Positions 57,324 through 64,000 of a stretch of 64,000 bases of DNA are shown here, one piece after another. The notes under the pieces are model-generated. The model had not been told where the DNA came from. It searched no databases and saw only the letters and a list, made by a program, of their open reading frames with translations. Numbering within the stretch: position 1 is the stretch's first letter; each line of letters starts with the position of its first letter. The DNA lies in the IMG/VR virus record IMGVR_UViG_3300030098_003519, positions 25,494 to 89,493 of that record; one strand, written 5' to 3'. Source of the stretch: a virus. Made by a program: the position numbers and the translations under genes.

Positions 57324-58244
57324 TTAGGAGTTAACTAACTTTGAGAAGTAACTAAGAGAATCATCTTCCTCTTCTTCAGTTGACTCTGCTACAGGATCAG
57401 GTACTACTGGTACTGGAGCAGGTGCTCGTGATGCAGTTTCATAAGAACCACGATCATCATCTTCACTACTCAACTCTTCATCAACTACAGGTCTTTTGAC
57501 TGGCTGATTCAGACCAAGAACATACTTCAGACGCTTATCAAGATCTTCATATGACTTGAACTTGTCTGGTGCAGTAAACTCATTTAGGTCATACTCTTGA
57601 CCATAAATTGTTTCTAGTTTTGCATCATCATCAAAGAGAGCACTTGGAGAATCGAACTCTGACTTATCATAGTTCTGATAACCTTCTACTCTACGGATCT
57701 TCAATTTGAAGTTTGCACCCTGCCAAAAATCGAATGGATTAATTGGAGTCTCATCTGCGAACTCAGGTTTCATTGCTTCCTGAATCTTATCAAAGATCTT
57801 CTTGCCATACTTGTACAAGAATACTTTACCTTCGTTCTCAGGATTTGAAGGATCTGCAACAATGAATATGTTGCTGTAATAAGATAATCTACGCTTCTGC
57901 TTCCTTGCTATTTCTTTGTTAGCATCAGAACCAGAGTTCCACAGTTGTGAGTTGTGCTCAGAGACAGGATCCTTCTGTCCCAATGTGGTTAGAGAATTTT
58001 CTATGAACCAACCACCAGGCCCTTGGAATGCGTGAGTGTATACTCTTGCCCAAGGAAGTTCATTACCTTCTGGTTCTGGAAGGAAACGAATGATTGCATA
58101 ACCATTTCCAGATTTGTCAACGGATGGTTTCCAAATACGTTCATCAACGTTGCTTCCCTTGTCGTTGAGTTTCTCAACTTGTTTAATTAACTTATCAGTA
58201 AGGGAACCTGATCTGGACTTTTTCTTTAGATTTGCGAATGACAT
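57324..58244 (-). CDS. 32: Single-stranded DNA-binding protein gp32
   Basis: The 306-aa protein follows T4 gp32: an N-terminal basic LAST-like motif ('LKKKSRSGSL'), an OB core with 'GYAIIRFLPEPEG', 'WFIENSLTTLGQKDPVSEHN', 'SYYSNIFIVADP', 'VFLYKYGKKIFDKI', 'NFKLKIRRVEGYQNYDKSEF', and an acidic C-terminal tail ('EEEEDDSLSYFSKL'). The zinc-site cysteines of T4 gp32 are absent; the protein has no Cys at all. It coats ssDNA in replication and recombination and loads gp59/gp41. It has a long structured leader and no clear Shine-Dalgarno before the ATG. Confidence 0.97.
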   Translation of the reverse strand: MSFANLKKKSRSGSLTDKLIKQVEKLNDKGSNVDERIWKPSVDKSGNGYAIIRFLPEPEGNELPWARVYTHAFQGPGGWFIENSLTTLGQKDPVSEHNSQLWNSGSDANKEIARKQKRRLSYYSNIFIVADPSNPENEGKVFLYKYGKKIFDKIQEAMKPEFADETPINPFDFWQGANFKLKIRRVEGYQNYDKSEFDSPSALFDDDAKLETIYGQEYDLNEFTAPDKFKSYEDLDKRLKYVLGLNQPVKRPVVDEELSSEDDDRGSYETASRAPAPVPVVPDPVAESTEEEEDDSLSYFSKLVNS

Positions 58245-58471
58245 GTGGATGTTTGAGGATTAATTGAAAAAAGGGTGGGAGGTTGGAATTATGTGTACCA
58301 ACAAGTAAGGGGCATTGCTACATGAGTAGATTTTTACCTCACTGTCTGAGACCCGACTGGTAAGTCGATTCACCTTTTCAAGGTGCAGCACCACCTGTGT
58401 CTCATCACCTTAACTAGCCTTATGCCAGCAAGTTTATTCAGTCACTCCCGTGTTGAACCCGTCGATTCAAC
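58245..58471 (-). ncRNA. Structured 5' leader of gp32 mRNA (candidate cis-regulatory RNA)
   Basis: From a predicted start near 58471 to the gp32 ATG lie about 226 non-coding bases with several perfect stems: GTTGAA/TTCAAC (58452-58457 with 58466-58471), outer TGAGAC/GTCTCA (58347-58352 with 58399-58404) enclosing CGACT/AGTCG and CACCTT/AAGGTG. The AAGGTG arm can pair instead with CACCT at 58392-58396, so two mutually exclusive hairpins exist. T4 gene 32 is known to be autoregulated by a leader pseudoknot. I did not recognise a known riboswitch family. Confidence 0.55.
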
Positions 58472-58477
58472 AGATAT

Positions 58478-58506
58478 ATTATATACCAGTATTATTTATT
58501 TGTCAA
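58478..58506 (-). promoter_or_regulatory. Consensus sigma70 promoter for gp32
   Basis: Minus-strand TTGACA (58506-58501), a 17-base spacer, and TATAAT (58483-58478), matching both boxes exactly. This suits early transcription by the host RNA polymerase. A plus-strand late box begins only five bases beyond. Confidence 0.9.
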
Positions 58507-58510
58507 CCTT

Positions 58511-58522
58511 GCATAAATAAAG
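58511..58522 (+). promoter_or_regulatory. Putative late promoter for the 536-aa gene (GCATAAATAAAG)
   Basis: ATAAATA lies about 20 bases before the ATG at 58540 and beside the divergent gp32 promoter. Confidence 0.55.
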
Positions 58523-58539
58523 AAAAAAGTACTTGAAAA

Positions 58540-60150
58540 ATGGTCGCTAGAATACCTCTGATTGTAAATTCGTCTGCAGAACAGATACAAGAACTGCCTA
58601 GTGGAGATTCCATTAATATACCTGGTGATCTTAATGTCACTGGTACCGTTACTGGAAGTGCTCTCCACTCAGTAAAATTAACTGCTGATGGTACTATTGC
58701 TGCTAATGCTGCTGTGACTTTAACCAGTGCTGGAAAAGCTAAAGCAATTTCAACTGTAGCAGAATCTACTGGTTCATCTTCAACTTTCTACACACATACT
58801 GCGGATCTTCATGTAGGTGCAATAGATGATATAACTTTTGATTCCAATCAAAGTGCTGCACTGCTAGTTTACCGACGAGATAACGATGCAGGATCTCAGT
58901 TGCCATCATATCAGTTTACATCAGGAGCATTATCTGGTACTTCTATTACATGGAGTGGTACTCATACACCACTAAATTCTACATCTGATTCCAGTTCTGT
59001 AATCCAACCTAATGTTATTTCACATCAGAATGGAGGTGGTGTTGCAATTCATGTACCATCATCGACTGTTGGTACTACTAACCGTGACTTGAAATATACA
59101 ACTTTTACTCTTAGTGGTTCCACTGTAACATGGGGTACTGCTACTCCCATATCTGCTTGGGTTAGCAACGTGAATTTACCAGACAGACATTATTGTGTTT
59201 ATTTGGGAGAAGATGGGGGTTCTCACTACTTTGCTGTTGCTTATCGCAGTGGATGGTTAGGAGGTTCAATGGTTGGAAAGCTAAGGATTCTCAAGTGGGA
59301 TGGTCAGGATAATGTAACTTTAGGTAGTGAGGCTGACATAGGTAGTCCTACGAGTGATCCTGGTCACAGACTACTTATCGATCCACAATTAATTGCACTT
59401 GAAAATAGAAGATTTCTCGTAAAAAATGGTGCAACCTGGAGAGTATGTACTAGAGTAGGTACAACAGACGTGAGACAGGGAGCTGATAGCAGTACCATTG
59501 GTAGTACTACTAACCATAAAATTTACGACCCTTATAGTAAATTCTTAATTTGCTATACTGGTACTGGTATAATTCAGGCCTATGATATTAATGGGGAAGA
59601 TATTACTTACCGTTTTCAATCACAAATGCCTTCAGGTATAGGTAATGGACGAGTTCTACTCACAGATAAAGGTCAAGTTTTACATAGTTACATCGATGGG
59701 TCAAATAATGGTAAACAGATTTTTGGAACATTTAATGATGCAAAAGATGACATAACATGGAATGATGCTGCTACAACTTGGGATAGTGGTGATGCAGATA
59801 ACTCTGGTGGTACACCTAGAACAGTGAAAGCAAATGATGGGAAAGTGATAACTGCTTATCACACAGATCCTGCTAGTGAAGGAGATGAAGACGGAAAATC
59901 AGTTGTAACACAAACAGCAACAACAACACTAACAGAAGATAACTTCTTAGGTTTTAGTTCTGCTGGTTACTCTGATGGAGAGACGGCATCGATAAGTATA
60001 TTAGGAAGTCAATCAACCCAATCAGGTCTTACTGTAGGTAAGAAATATTATGTACAAGATAATGGAACTATTGGCACCAGTAAAGGATGGTTTGGCGTTG
60101 TAGCTGGTAAAGCATTGTCTGCAACAAAATTATTGATTACAGAAGTTTAA
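58540..60150 (+). CDS. Fibre-like virion protein on opposite strand, 536 aa
   Basis: The N-terminus ('AEQIQELPSGDSINIPGDLN', 'VTGTVTGSALHSVKL') is a phage fibre-type opening. The middle has propeller-like strands ('HYFAVAYRSGWLG', 'KIYDPYSKFLICYTGTG', 'GQVLHSYIDGSNNG'). The last 75 residues ('FLGFSSAGYSDGETASI', 'GLTVGKKYYVQDNGTI', 'AGKALSATKLLITEV') form a C-terminal domain frequent in phage fibres. It lies between gp32 and a replication cluster on the other strand, and its stop overlaps the convergent DUF1825 stop by 4 bases. It looks like an inserted late gene. A fibre or adhesin role is inferred. Confidence 0.8.
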   Translation: MVARIPLIVNSSAEQIQELPSGDSINIPGDLNVTGTVTGSALHSVKLTADGTIAANAAVTLTSAGKAKAISTVAESTGSSSTFYTHTADLHVGAIDDITFDSNQSAALLVYRRDNDAGSQLPSYQFTSGALSGTSITWSGTHTPLNSTSDSSSVIQPNVISHQNGGGVAIHVPSSTVGTTNRDLKYTTFTLSGSTVTWGTATPISAWVSNVNLPDRHYCVYLGEDGGSHYFAVAYRSGWLGGSMVGKLRILKWDGQDNVTLGSEADIGSPTSDPGHRLLIDPQLIALENRRFLVKNGATWRVCTRVGTTDVRQGADSSTIGSTTNHKIYDPYSKFLICYTGTGIIQAYDINGEDITYRFQSQMPSGIGNGRVLLTDKGQVLHSYIDGSNNGKQIFGTFNDAKDDITWNDAATTWDSGDADNSGGTPRTVKANDGKVITAYHTDPASEGDEDGKSVVTQTATTTLTEDNFLGFSSAGYSDGETASISILGSQSTQSGLTVGKKYYVQDNGTIGTSKGWFGVVAGKALSATKLLITEV

Positions 60151-60482
60151 CTTTCTATATTAGATTCCAATTCCTTTATAGTAGTATCTAATTTTTTAAA
60201 GAACGCATCCATAGAATCTACTTCATCTTCAACACCAAACATTTTAGCAGCATCCATTAATCTATTTCTCATTTCTATTGCATCTTTATCTTCCGATAAT
60301 GATATACGGAAGAAGAAAATTTTCTGCTTCTCCAAGAACGTCTTCAATTTATGAAGGTGTTCTTTCTTTTGTTCTTCCTTCATCATAGGAAGATAAGGAG
60401 TCTCCATCGTAAGTTCTGTCTGGAGATTTGTCAATTCCGCAATGGTTTCTCTAACAACCTCAGACTGAAAAAATCCACTCAT
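60147..60482 (-). CDS. DUF1825-like protein, 111 aa
   Basis: 'MSGFFQSEVVRETIAELTNL' and 'KTFLEKQKIFFFRISLSED' with a helical C-terminus match the layout of the DUF1825 family, short proteins of about 110 residues conserved in cyanobacteria and T4-like cyanophages. It is all helical with no catalytic motif. Function unknown; placement directly downstream of gp59 and near gp32 suggests a link to replication or recombination. Start and the gp59 stop share one base (TAATG). Confidence 0.65.
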   Translation of the reverse strand: MSGFFQSEVVRETIAELTNLQTELTMETPYLPMMKEEQKKEHLHKLKTFLEKQKIFFFRISLSEDKDAIEMRNRLMDAAKMFGVEDEVDSMDAFFKKLDTTIKELESNIES

Positions 60483-61081
60483 TAATGATACCTCTCTTTT
60501 ACTCTTTGAACTAAGTAGTTTTTATACTCAGACACATCAATATTTAGAAATGGCTTATACTTCTTAATTTTTAAACTGACGGTTTCCCACACAGGATCAA
60601 GAAGTTGTTTGTCATAATTTTTGACGTATGAAAATATTTTATCATAGATTACCAATTCTTCAATGGAGAGTTTACCACCCAAGTATTCTTTCAGTATAGG
60701 TGGGTGTCCTTTCTTACAATCAAAGAACTCATCGTAATCATAACTATCCATCATATCTTCAGAGTTACTTTTAAAACTCTCAAATAAATTCTCTTTATGT
60801 TCTACCCATTGGTTATATACTTTTTCTCCACCATCAATTATTGGCCCAATCCATACATCATTAGAGTCTGATGCCTGACTAAAATTTGCCAGGAAGAAAT
60901 TTTTAATTTCATCGTCACTCTTCTTACGTGACATTCTCTCAAAGAAGTAACGATCCTTTCTTTTATTGAATGCACCTTCCGATGCTCGTGACCTACCACC
61001 ATACTTGAAGTAATCGTACTTCTCTTTGGTGAAATGATTCTTAAATGCTAAGTAACTTTTGTATACCTCAAGAGGTTTCAT
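60482..61081 (-). CDS. 59: Helicase loader gp59
   Basis: The 199-aa protein follows the T4 gp59 pattern: 'VYKSYLAFKNHFTKEKYDYF', 'KYGGRSRASEGAFNKRKDRY' then 'FFERMSRK', 'NFSQASDSNDVWIGPI', and the C-terminal 'DPVWETVSLKIKKYKPFLNI'. Length is close to T4 (217). gp59 binds gp32-coated forks and loads the gp41 helicase. It overlaps the gp33 stop by 4 bases and the DUF1825 start by one base, so the genes are translationally coupled. Confidence 0.93.
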   Translation of the reverse strand: MKPLEVYKSYLAFKNHFTKEKYDYFKYGGRSRASEGAFNKRKDRYFFERMSRKKSDDEIKNFFLANFSQASDSNDVWIGPIIDGGEKVYNQWVEHKENLFESFKSNSEDMMDSYDYDEFFDCKKGHPPILKEYLGGKLSIEELVIYDKIFSYVKNYDKQLLDPVWETVSLKIKKYKPFLNIDVSEYKNYLVQRVKERYH

Positions 61082-61335
61082 AAAGGTAACTTCGCTCTCG
61101 AAGTTTTCTTCATAAAATTAAGTTGCTGTGCATCATACTTTAATTTTTCCTTTAAAGGTTTTGACATTAATTTAGAGACTGCATCGATTTCTATTTTATT
61201 TTCTTCGCAGTATGCCAAGATAGCATCAATGTAATTAAAGTTATTACTTTGAACTATCTTTTCAATTTCTTCTGCAAACTTAGTTGGGCAGAGAAATTTC
61301 TCCTTCATTAAATCGTCAACATTAGTCTCCTTCAT
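61078..61335 (-). CDS. 33: Late transcription co-activator gp33
   Basis: The reading frame is open upstream to 61434, but that would overlap the exonuclease by 113 bases. The ATG at 61335, preceded by AGGAA at good spacing, gives an 85-aa protein overlapping it by 14. It reads 'MKETNVDDLMKEKFLCPTKF', 'SNNFNYIDAILAYCEENKIE', then 'LKEKLKYDAQQLN', matching the phage late-transcription co-activator family. gp33 bridges the gp45 sliding clamp and RNA polymerase for late promoters like those found across this window. Confidence 0.88.
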   Translation of the reverse strand: MKETNVDDLMKEKFLCPTKFAEEIEKIVQSNNFNYIDAILAYCEENKIEIDAVSKLMSKPLKEKLKYDAQQLNFMKKTSRAKLPL

Positions 61336-62005
61336 AATTTCCTGTTTTATAGTTGACAAACTTTCCAATGTATTTGGTAAGAAGTTTAATATAGTAGTCC
61401 TTGTTTCTCTTTTCATAGACAACACATTCTCCATTTTCAGATACCATAATTGTGATCAATTTTTTGACTGGGATACCAGTCATTTCAAAATACATACATG
61501 CGTATGCAGTCTCTTGAACGAAATAATTCTCAATCCACTTTTCAGGTTTAATTTTTGTTGAAGTCTTGAAGTCAATGACTGCAAGCTCACCATCAAATTC
61601 TGCTATGCAATCTACTCGACCAGCAAGTCCTAGATAATCACTATATAGTGACTTCTCTAGAGCGTGTATGTTGTTTATGCGGTCAAGGTTTGCTTTGGAT
61701 TGAAGAAATAAGAACTTTGTGGATGGAAGCATATCGCATCCATCAATTGTACCATTCTTAATATAATATTCTACCACATCATGATACTTTGTGCCACGAA
61801 AGGTAGACTCTCTAGTAATCCTGTTTGCCTCTGCTTCTCCAACTTTCTTTCTCCAATTAATAAAGACATCACGGTTGTAGAAACTAGTCACAGAAGTGAT
61901 TGAAGGATACATCTTACCAGAAGGAACCTTATAGAATCTGGTTCCATCTATAGTTTGTGCTTCAAGATCAACTTCTTCTTTTAAATGATCAACAAAGGTA
62001 AACAT
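61322..62005 (-). CDS. PD-(D/E)XK (RecB-like) exonuclease, 227 aa
   Basis: Conserved nuclease residues are visible: 'GTKYHDVVEYYI' (His near residue 75), 'GLAGRVDCIAEFDG' (Asp 132), 'AVIDFKTSTK' (Asp 145, Lys 147) and 'QETAYACMYFE' (Gln 164, Tyr 168). These are motifs I-IV of RecB/Cas4-type nucleases. Such a gene is common between gp33/gp59 and PhoH in T4-like cyanophages. A DNA processing or host-genome degradation role is likely; the natural substrate is unknown. Confidence 0.88.
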   Translation of the reverse strand: MFTFVDHLKEEVDLEAQTIDGTRFYKVPSGKMYPSITSVTSFYNRDVFINWRKKVGEAEANRITRESTFRGTKYHDVVEYYIKNGTIDGCDMLPSTKFLFLQSKANLDRINNIHALEKSLYSDYLGLAGRVDCIAEFDGELAVIDFKTSTKIKPEKWIENYFVQETAYACMYFEMTGIPVKKLITIMVSENGECVVYEKRNKDYYIKLLTKYIGKFVNYKTGNYEGD

Positions 62006-62769
62006 TACATACCAAGAGCAATTTTAGTTAAGAGATAATTACGGACAAGTCCAGATCGAACGATATCATCAATATCAAATTCGATGGCCTCAAAATCATC
62101 AACCATTGATAGGATGATTTTCTTGAAATCTAGAATGCCATTTCTCTCATTGGTCTTAACTAGATCAGTCTGAGCTGCGTCACCGCAGAAGATGATCTTA
62201 GTATTTTCACCAACTCTTGTTATTATACTATCTAATTCATGAAAATTCAAGTTCTGCATCTCATCCACAAGAATGATAGCATTATCCATTGTAGTTCCAC
62301 GAATGAATGATGTAGACCAGAAACCAATAGTCTCTTGTCCTTTCAATGCACCATAAAGCATTTCAAACTCAGTATCATCAGACATCTCGAACATGTATTT
62401 CACCATATTCTTATATGGTATCTGATATAAGAAAGACTTGTCCTCATGGTCTCCTGGTAGAAAACCAATCTCTCTAGTGGAAACTAAAGAGCGAACAATA
62501 TATACTTTCTCATAAGGTGTCATTTGATTTAAGACATCCTTAAGAGCAAGGTACAGTGCTATAAAAGTTTTACCTGTACCAGCAGCACCATAAGAGAAGA
62601 TATTCTTTCCTTTCTTATATGCTTCAAAAAACTTTTCCTGATTCTTGGTTAACGGTTTAATGTCAACCATTATATCATTGTTAATTGGTTTCTTCCTCTT
62701 TAATTTTTTGGTACTCATGCTACCAATTCCAGAGGAATTGTTACTTCCGTTTCTTTTTTTAGCTGGCAT
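62005..62769 (-). CDS. phoH: PhoH-like P-loop ATPase, 254 aa
   Basis: Walker A is 'GAAGTGKT' at about 61-68, Walker B 'AIILVDEMQN' at about 164-173, and 'IIFCGDAAQTD' follows, all matching the PhoH family. The N-terminal 35 residues are basic and low-complexity. PhoH is one of the most common accessory genes in marine phages. It has been linked to phosphate stress, though its biochemical role is unclear; helicase or RNase activity has been proposed for relatives. It shares its stop base with the exonuclease start (62005). Confidence 0.95.
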   Translation of the reverse strand: MPAKKRNGSNNSSGIGSMSTKKLKRKKPINNDIMVDIKPLTKNQEKFFEAYKKGKNIFSYGAAGTGKTFIALYLALKDVLNQMTPYEKVYIVRSLVSTREIGFLPGDHEDKSFLYQIPYKNMVKYMFEMSDDTEFEMLYGALKGQETIGFWSTSFIRGTTMDNAIILVDEMQNLNFHELDSIITRVGENTKIIFCGDAAQTDLVKTNERNGILDFKKIILSMVDDFEAIEFDIDDIVRSGLVRNYLLTKIALGM

Positions 62770-62771
62770 AA

Positions 62772-63029
62772 TTAGAAACTATAGTCACGATTTTTTCTTA
62801 CATTTGATCCAGGCTGTCTGGATGCCCTGTCAAGAATTTCATTCCAACCTGCTGAATTTGCTTCTCCCTTAGTAGTCATATCTCCAACTTCTCCTACACC
62901 TGCCACACCTGCTTGCCAATCTTTATCCCAATCGGGATTCTCTTTTCTCCATGTATCGTACTCCTTCATAGTCATAGAAAGTTCTTTCTTCTCTCCTGTC
63001 TCTTTATGTTTGATTGGATAAGTTGGCAT
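62772..63029 (-). CDS. FmdB-like small protein, 85 aa
   Basis: 'MPTYPIKHKETGEKKELSMT' resembles the N-terminus of FmdB-type regulatory proteins (MPTY.F.....G), as found in many phages. The Cys pairs of the usual zinc ribbon are missing, so it probably does not bind zinc that way. The C-terminal half is polar and Gly-rich. It lies between ThyX and PhoH, preceded by a CTAAATAC box that overlaps the thyX stop. Confidence 0.6.
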   Translation of the reverse strand: MPTYPIKHKETGEKKELSMTMKEYDTWRKENPDWDKDWQAGVAGVGEVGDMTTKGEANSAGWNEILDRASRQPGSNVRKNRDYSF

Positions 63030-63050
63030 GGTTTGTTAATATGTGTAAAG

Positions 63051-63059
63051 GTATTTAGA
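63051..63059 (-). promoter_or_regulatory. Putative late promoter overlapping the thyX stop (CTAAATAC)
   Basis: GTCTAAATACC contains the TAA stop of thyX. It lies about 25 bases before the ATG at 63029. Confidence 0.5.
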
Positions 63060-63687
63060 CCCATTCAAGGGCTTCGGATACTGCAGGAAATTGTTCGGTA
63101 AACACCTTCCTACATGCTTCTGCAATCTCCATATGTTCTTTCTGAGTTCCATGTGCAGAACGTAGGTTAATATAATGAACCCAAGAACGACATGAACCAG
63201 TCATATAGATTCTTGTAGGAGTTGCAAGTGGTAGTACCATTCTAGCACACTCTTTAGCAACACCTGCTTCTAACATCTGACTGTAAAGATTTGTAGATGC
63301 CGTAAATAGAGTCTCAATCTGACGATTCAATGTCTCTACTACTTCAGGATCCAAATCATCGATAGAGTTCTGACGATTCTTATCATCCTGCCTACGTAAT
63401 TCTGGTAAATCAATCTTACCTAATGCAGTACTAGCAGCATATCTCTGAGAAAACTCTTGGAATGTAAAACTTCTATGTCTTAATATCTGTGCAGCAATAG
63501 CACGAGTAGTTTCAATTTCTAATGTCATAGAAGATTGCTCAAACACAGACCAATGCTGATGTTTAATACAATACTTCAATAGACCAGCAAATTTTTCATT
63601 GTCCTGATTAGATGGATTAGATACTCTGGCAACATATGCCATAAGTTTCTCCGCATCAGGAGTAACAGTAACAAGTTTTACGTTCAT
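63055..63687 (-). CDS. thyX: Flavin-dependent thymidylate synthase ThyX
   Basis: The ThyX motif RHRxxxxxxxS is present as 'RHRSFTFQEFSQRY' (residues 70-83), with 'HQHWSVFEQ' (about 43-51) and a C-terminal 'RMVLPLATPTRIYMTGSCRS'. The 210-aa length is normal. ThyX converts dUMP to dTMP using FAD, NADPH and methylenetetrahydrofolate, supplying thymidine for AT-rich phage DNA. Its start overlaps the preceding small gene's stop (63684-63687). Confidence 0.97.
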   Translation of the reverse strand: MNVKLVTVTPDAEKLMAYVARVSNPSNQDNEKFAGLLKYCIKHQHWSVFEQSSMTLEIETTRAIAAQILRHRSFTFQEFSQRYAASTALGKIDLPELRRQDDKNRQNSIDDLDPEVVETLNRQIETLFTASTNLYSQMLEAGVAKECARMVLPLATPTRIYMTGSCRSWVHYINLRSAHGTQKEHMEIAEACRKVFTEQFPAVSEALEWV

Positions 63688-63860
63688 TCATCATCCTCAA
63701 AAACTTCATCGTAGTCTGGTAATACTCCTACATGTTCTTCGTAATTGGCCCGTTTATATGCATCAACATCTGAATATACTTCAGACTTTAATGAATCAAC
63801 AAGTAATTCCAGATTACGGACAATCAATTTTAATTGTTGTCTATCCATAAGAATTTTCAT
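63684..63860 (-). CDS. Small acidic protein, 58 aa
   Basis: An open frame continues to 63896, but the extension lies inside a terminator hairpin. The ATG at 63860 is the likely start, giving 'MKILMDRQQLKLIVRNLELL' and then 'VDSLKSEVYSDVDAYK' with an acidic end ('DYDEVFEDDE'). A second Met at position 5 is possible. It overlaps thyX by 4 bases, so the two are coupled. No family recognised. Confidence 0.65.
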   Translation of the reverse strand: MKILMDRQQLKLIVRNLELLVDSLKSEVYSDVDAYKRANYEEHVGVLPDYDEVFEDDE

Positions 63861-63873
63861 TTTATTTATTATA
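63861..63873 (-). promoter_or_regulatory. Putative late promoter (ATAATAAATAAA)
   Basis: A TAATAAATA box on the minus strand directly upstream of the ATG at 63860, beyond the hairpin. The short distance makes a leader doubtful for that ATG. Confidence 0.35.
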
Positions 63874-63877
63874 TCAC

Positions 63878-63903
63878 AAAAAAAGAGGGGTCGCAACCCC
63901 TCT
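63878..63903 (-). terminator. Rho-independent terminator for minus-strand transcripts from the right
   Basis: Stem AGAGGGGT (63884-63891) with ACCCCTCT (63896-63903), loop CGCA, followed on the minus strand by TTTTTTT. It separates the small ORF at 63909-64000 from the thyX group. Confidence 0.9.
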
Positions 63904-63908
63904 CTATC

Positions 63909-64000
63909 TTAACTGCAAGGAATTGCCTTGCTTCTAACCTTGATTCCACGATACATGAGATCATGGTTTCTGCGTTGGTCATGCTCTGTTATGAGCATTT
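63909..64000 (-). CDS. Small or partial protein at window edge
   Basis: Reading from the right edge on the minus strand, an open frame ends at TAA 63909-63911 and encodes 'MLITEHDQRRNHDLMYRGI' followed by 'KVRSKAIPCS'. It may start at the ATG near 63999 (29 aa) or begin beyond the window. The 'YRG' element is reminiscent of DUF4278-type short proteins, but this is weak. A terminator directly follows. Confidence 0.4.
   Translation of the reverse strand, partial: MLITEHDQRRNHDLMYRGIKVRSKAIPCS

Noticed and set aside
58341-58404. Possible tRNA in the gp32 leader (cloverleaf-like stems)
   Set aside because: No acceptor stem closing a 70-80-base unit, no T-loop GTTCRA in the right place and no plausible anticodon arm; the stems fit a leader RNA better.
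58370-58410. Possible hammerhead ribozyme (GATGAGA ... GAAA on the minus strand)
   Set aside because: The conserved CUGANGA core is not matched exactly and the stems do not fit the three-way hammerhead arrangement.
63860-63896. N-terminal extension of the small ORF upstream of thyX
   Set aside because: The extra 12 codons lie within a terminator stem and before a late-type box, so the start at 63860 is preferred.

Overview
The window is part of the genome of an AT-rich, T4-like marine myovirus, most probably a cyanophage infecting Prochlorococcus or Synechococcus. This rests on recognisable T4 proteins (gp4, gp5-like hub, gp26, gp27-like, gp48, gp53, gp32, gp59, gp33), on PhoH and flavin-dependent ThyX, and on a DUF1825-like protein, a family otherwise known from cyanobacteria. 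No photosynthesis gene, integrase, tRNA, IS element or CRISPR array was seen. A related T4-like pelagiphage cannot be excluded from this window alone.

Layout. (1) About 1-43.5 kb is a long block of very large proteins, nearly all on the minus strand, built of beta-rich fibre repeats: putative tail fibres, adhesins and peripheral baseplate proteins. They carry LamG-like, carbohydrate-binding-like, leucine-rich-repeat and beta-helix regions and one small assembly-type protein. One 850-aa protein (19523-22075) is inverted, with its own late promoter and terminator. A 55-aa gene with a sigma70-type promoter sits inside the block (41597-41764). (2) 43.5-53.7 kb, minus strand, is the baseplate hub and tail-assembly operon: spike-like protein, gp5-like OB protein, His-rich small protein, gp27-like hub, two hydrophobic tail proteins, a 57-aa chaperone-like gene, gp26 and a tail-tube-fold protein. 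(3) 53.7-57.3 kb, plus strand, is gp4, an unknown protein, gp48 and gp53, closed by a bidirectional terminator. (4) 57.3-58.5 kb, minus strand, is gp32 with a long structured leader and a consensus sigma70 promoter. (5) 58.5-60.15 kb is a lone plus-strand fibre-like gene. (6) 60.15-63.9 kb, minus strand, is a tightly overlapping replication, recombination and late-transcription cluster: DUF1825, gp59, gp33, PD-(D/E)XK nuclease, PhoH, FmdB-like, ThyX and a small ORF.

Regulation visible in the sequence. T4-type late promoter motifs (CTAAATA, GATAAATA, ATAAATA) precede several structural genes and often overlap the stop codon of the upstream gene. Two sigma70-like promoters precede gp32 and the 55-aa gene. 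Rho-independent terminators separate convergent units. gp33 (late co-activator) and gp59 (helicase loader) link replication to late transcription of the structural blocks.

Main points for follow-up: the structured gp32 leader with mutually exclusive hairpins, a plant-type LRR fibre, a hub protein with no recognisable lysozyme and a separate spike gene, loss of the gp32 zinc site, and fibre genes sharing modules and near-identical DNA repeats.
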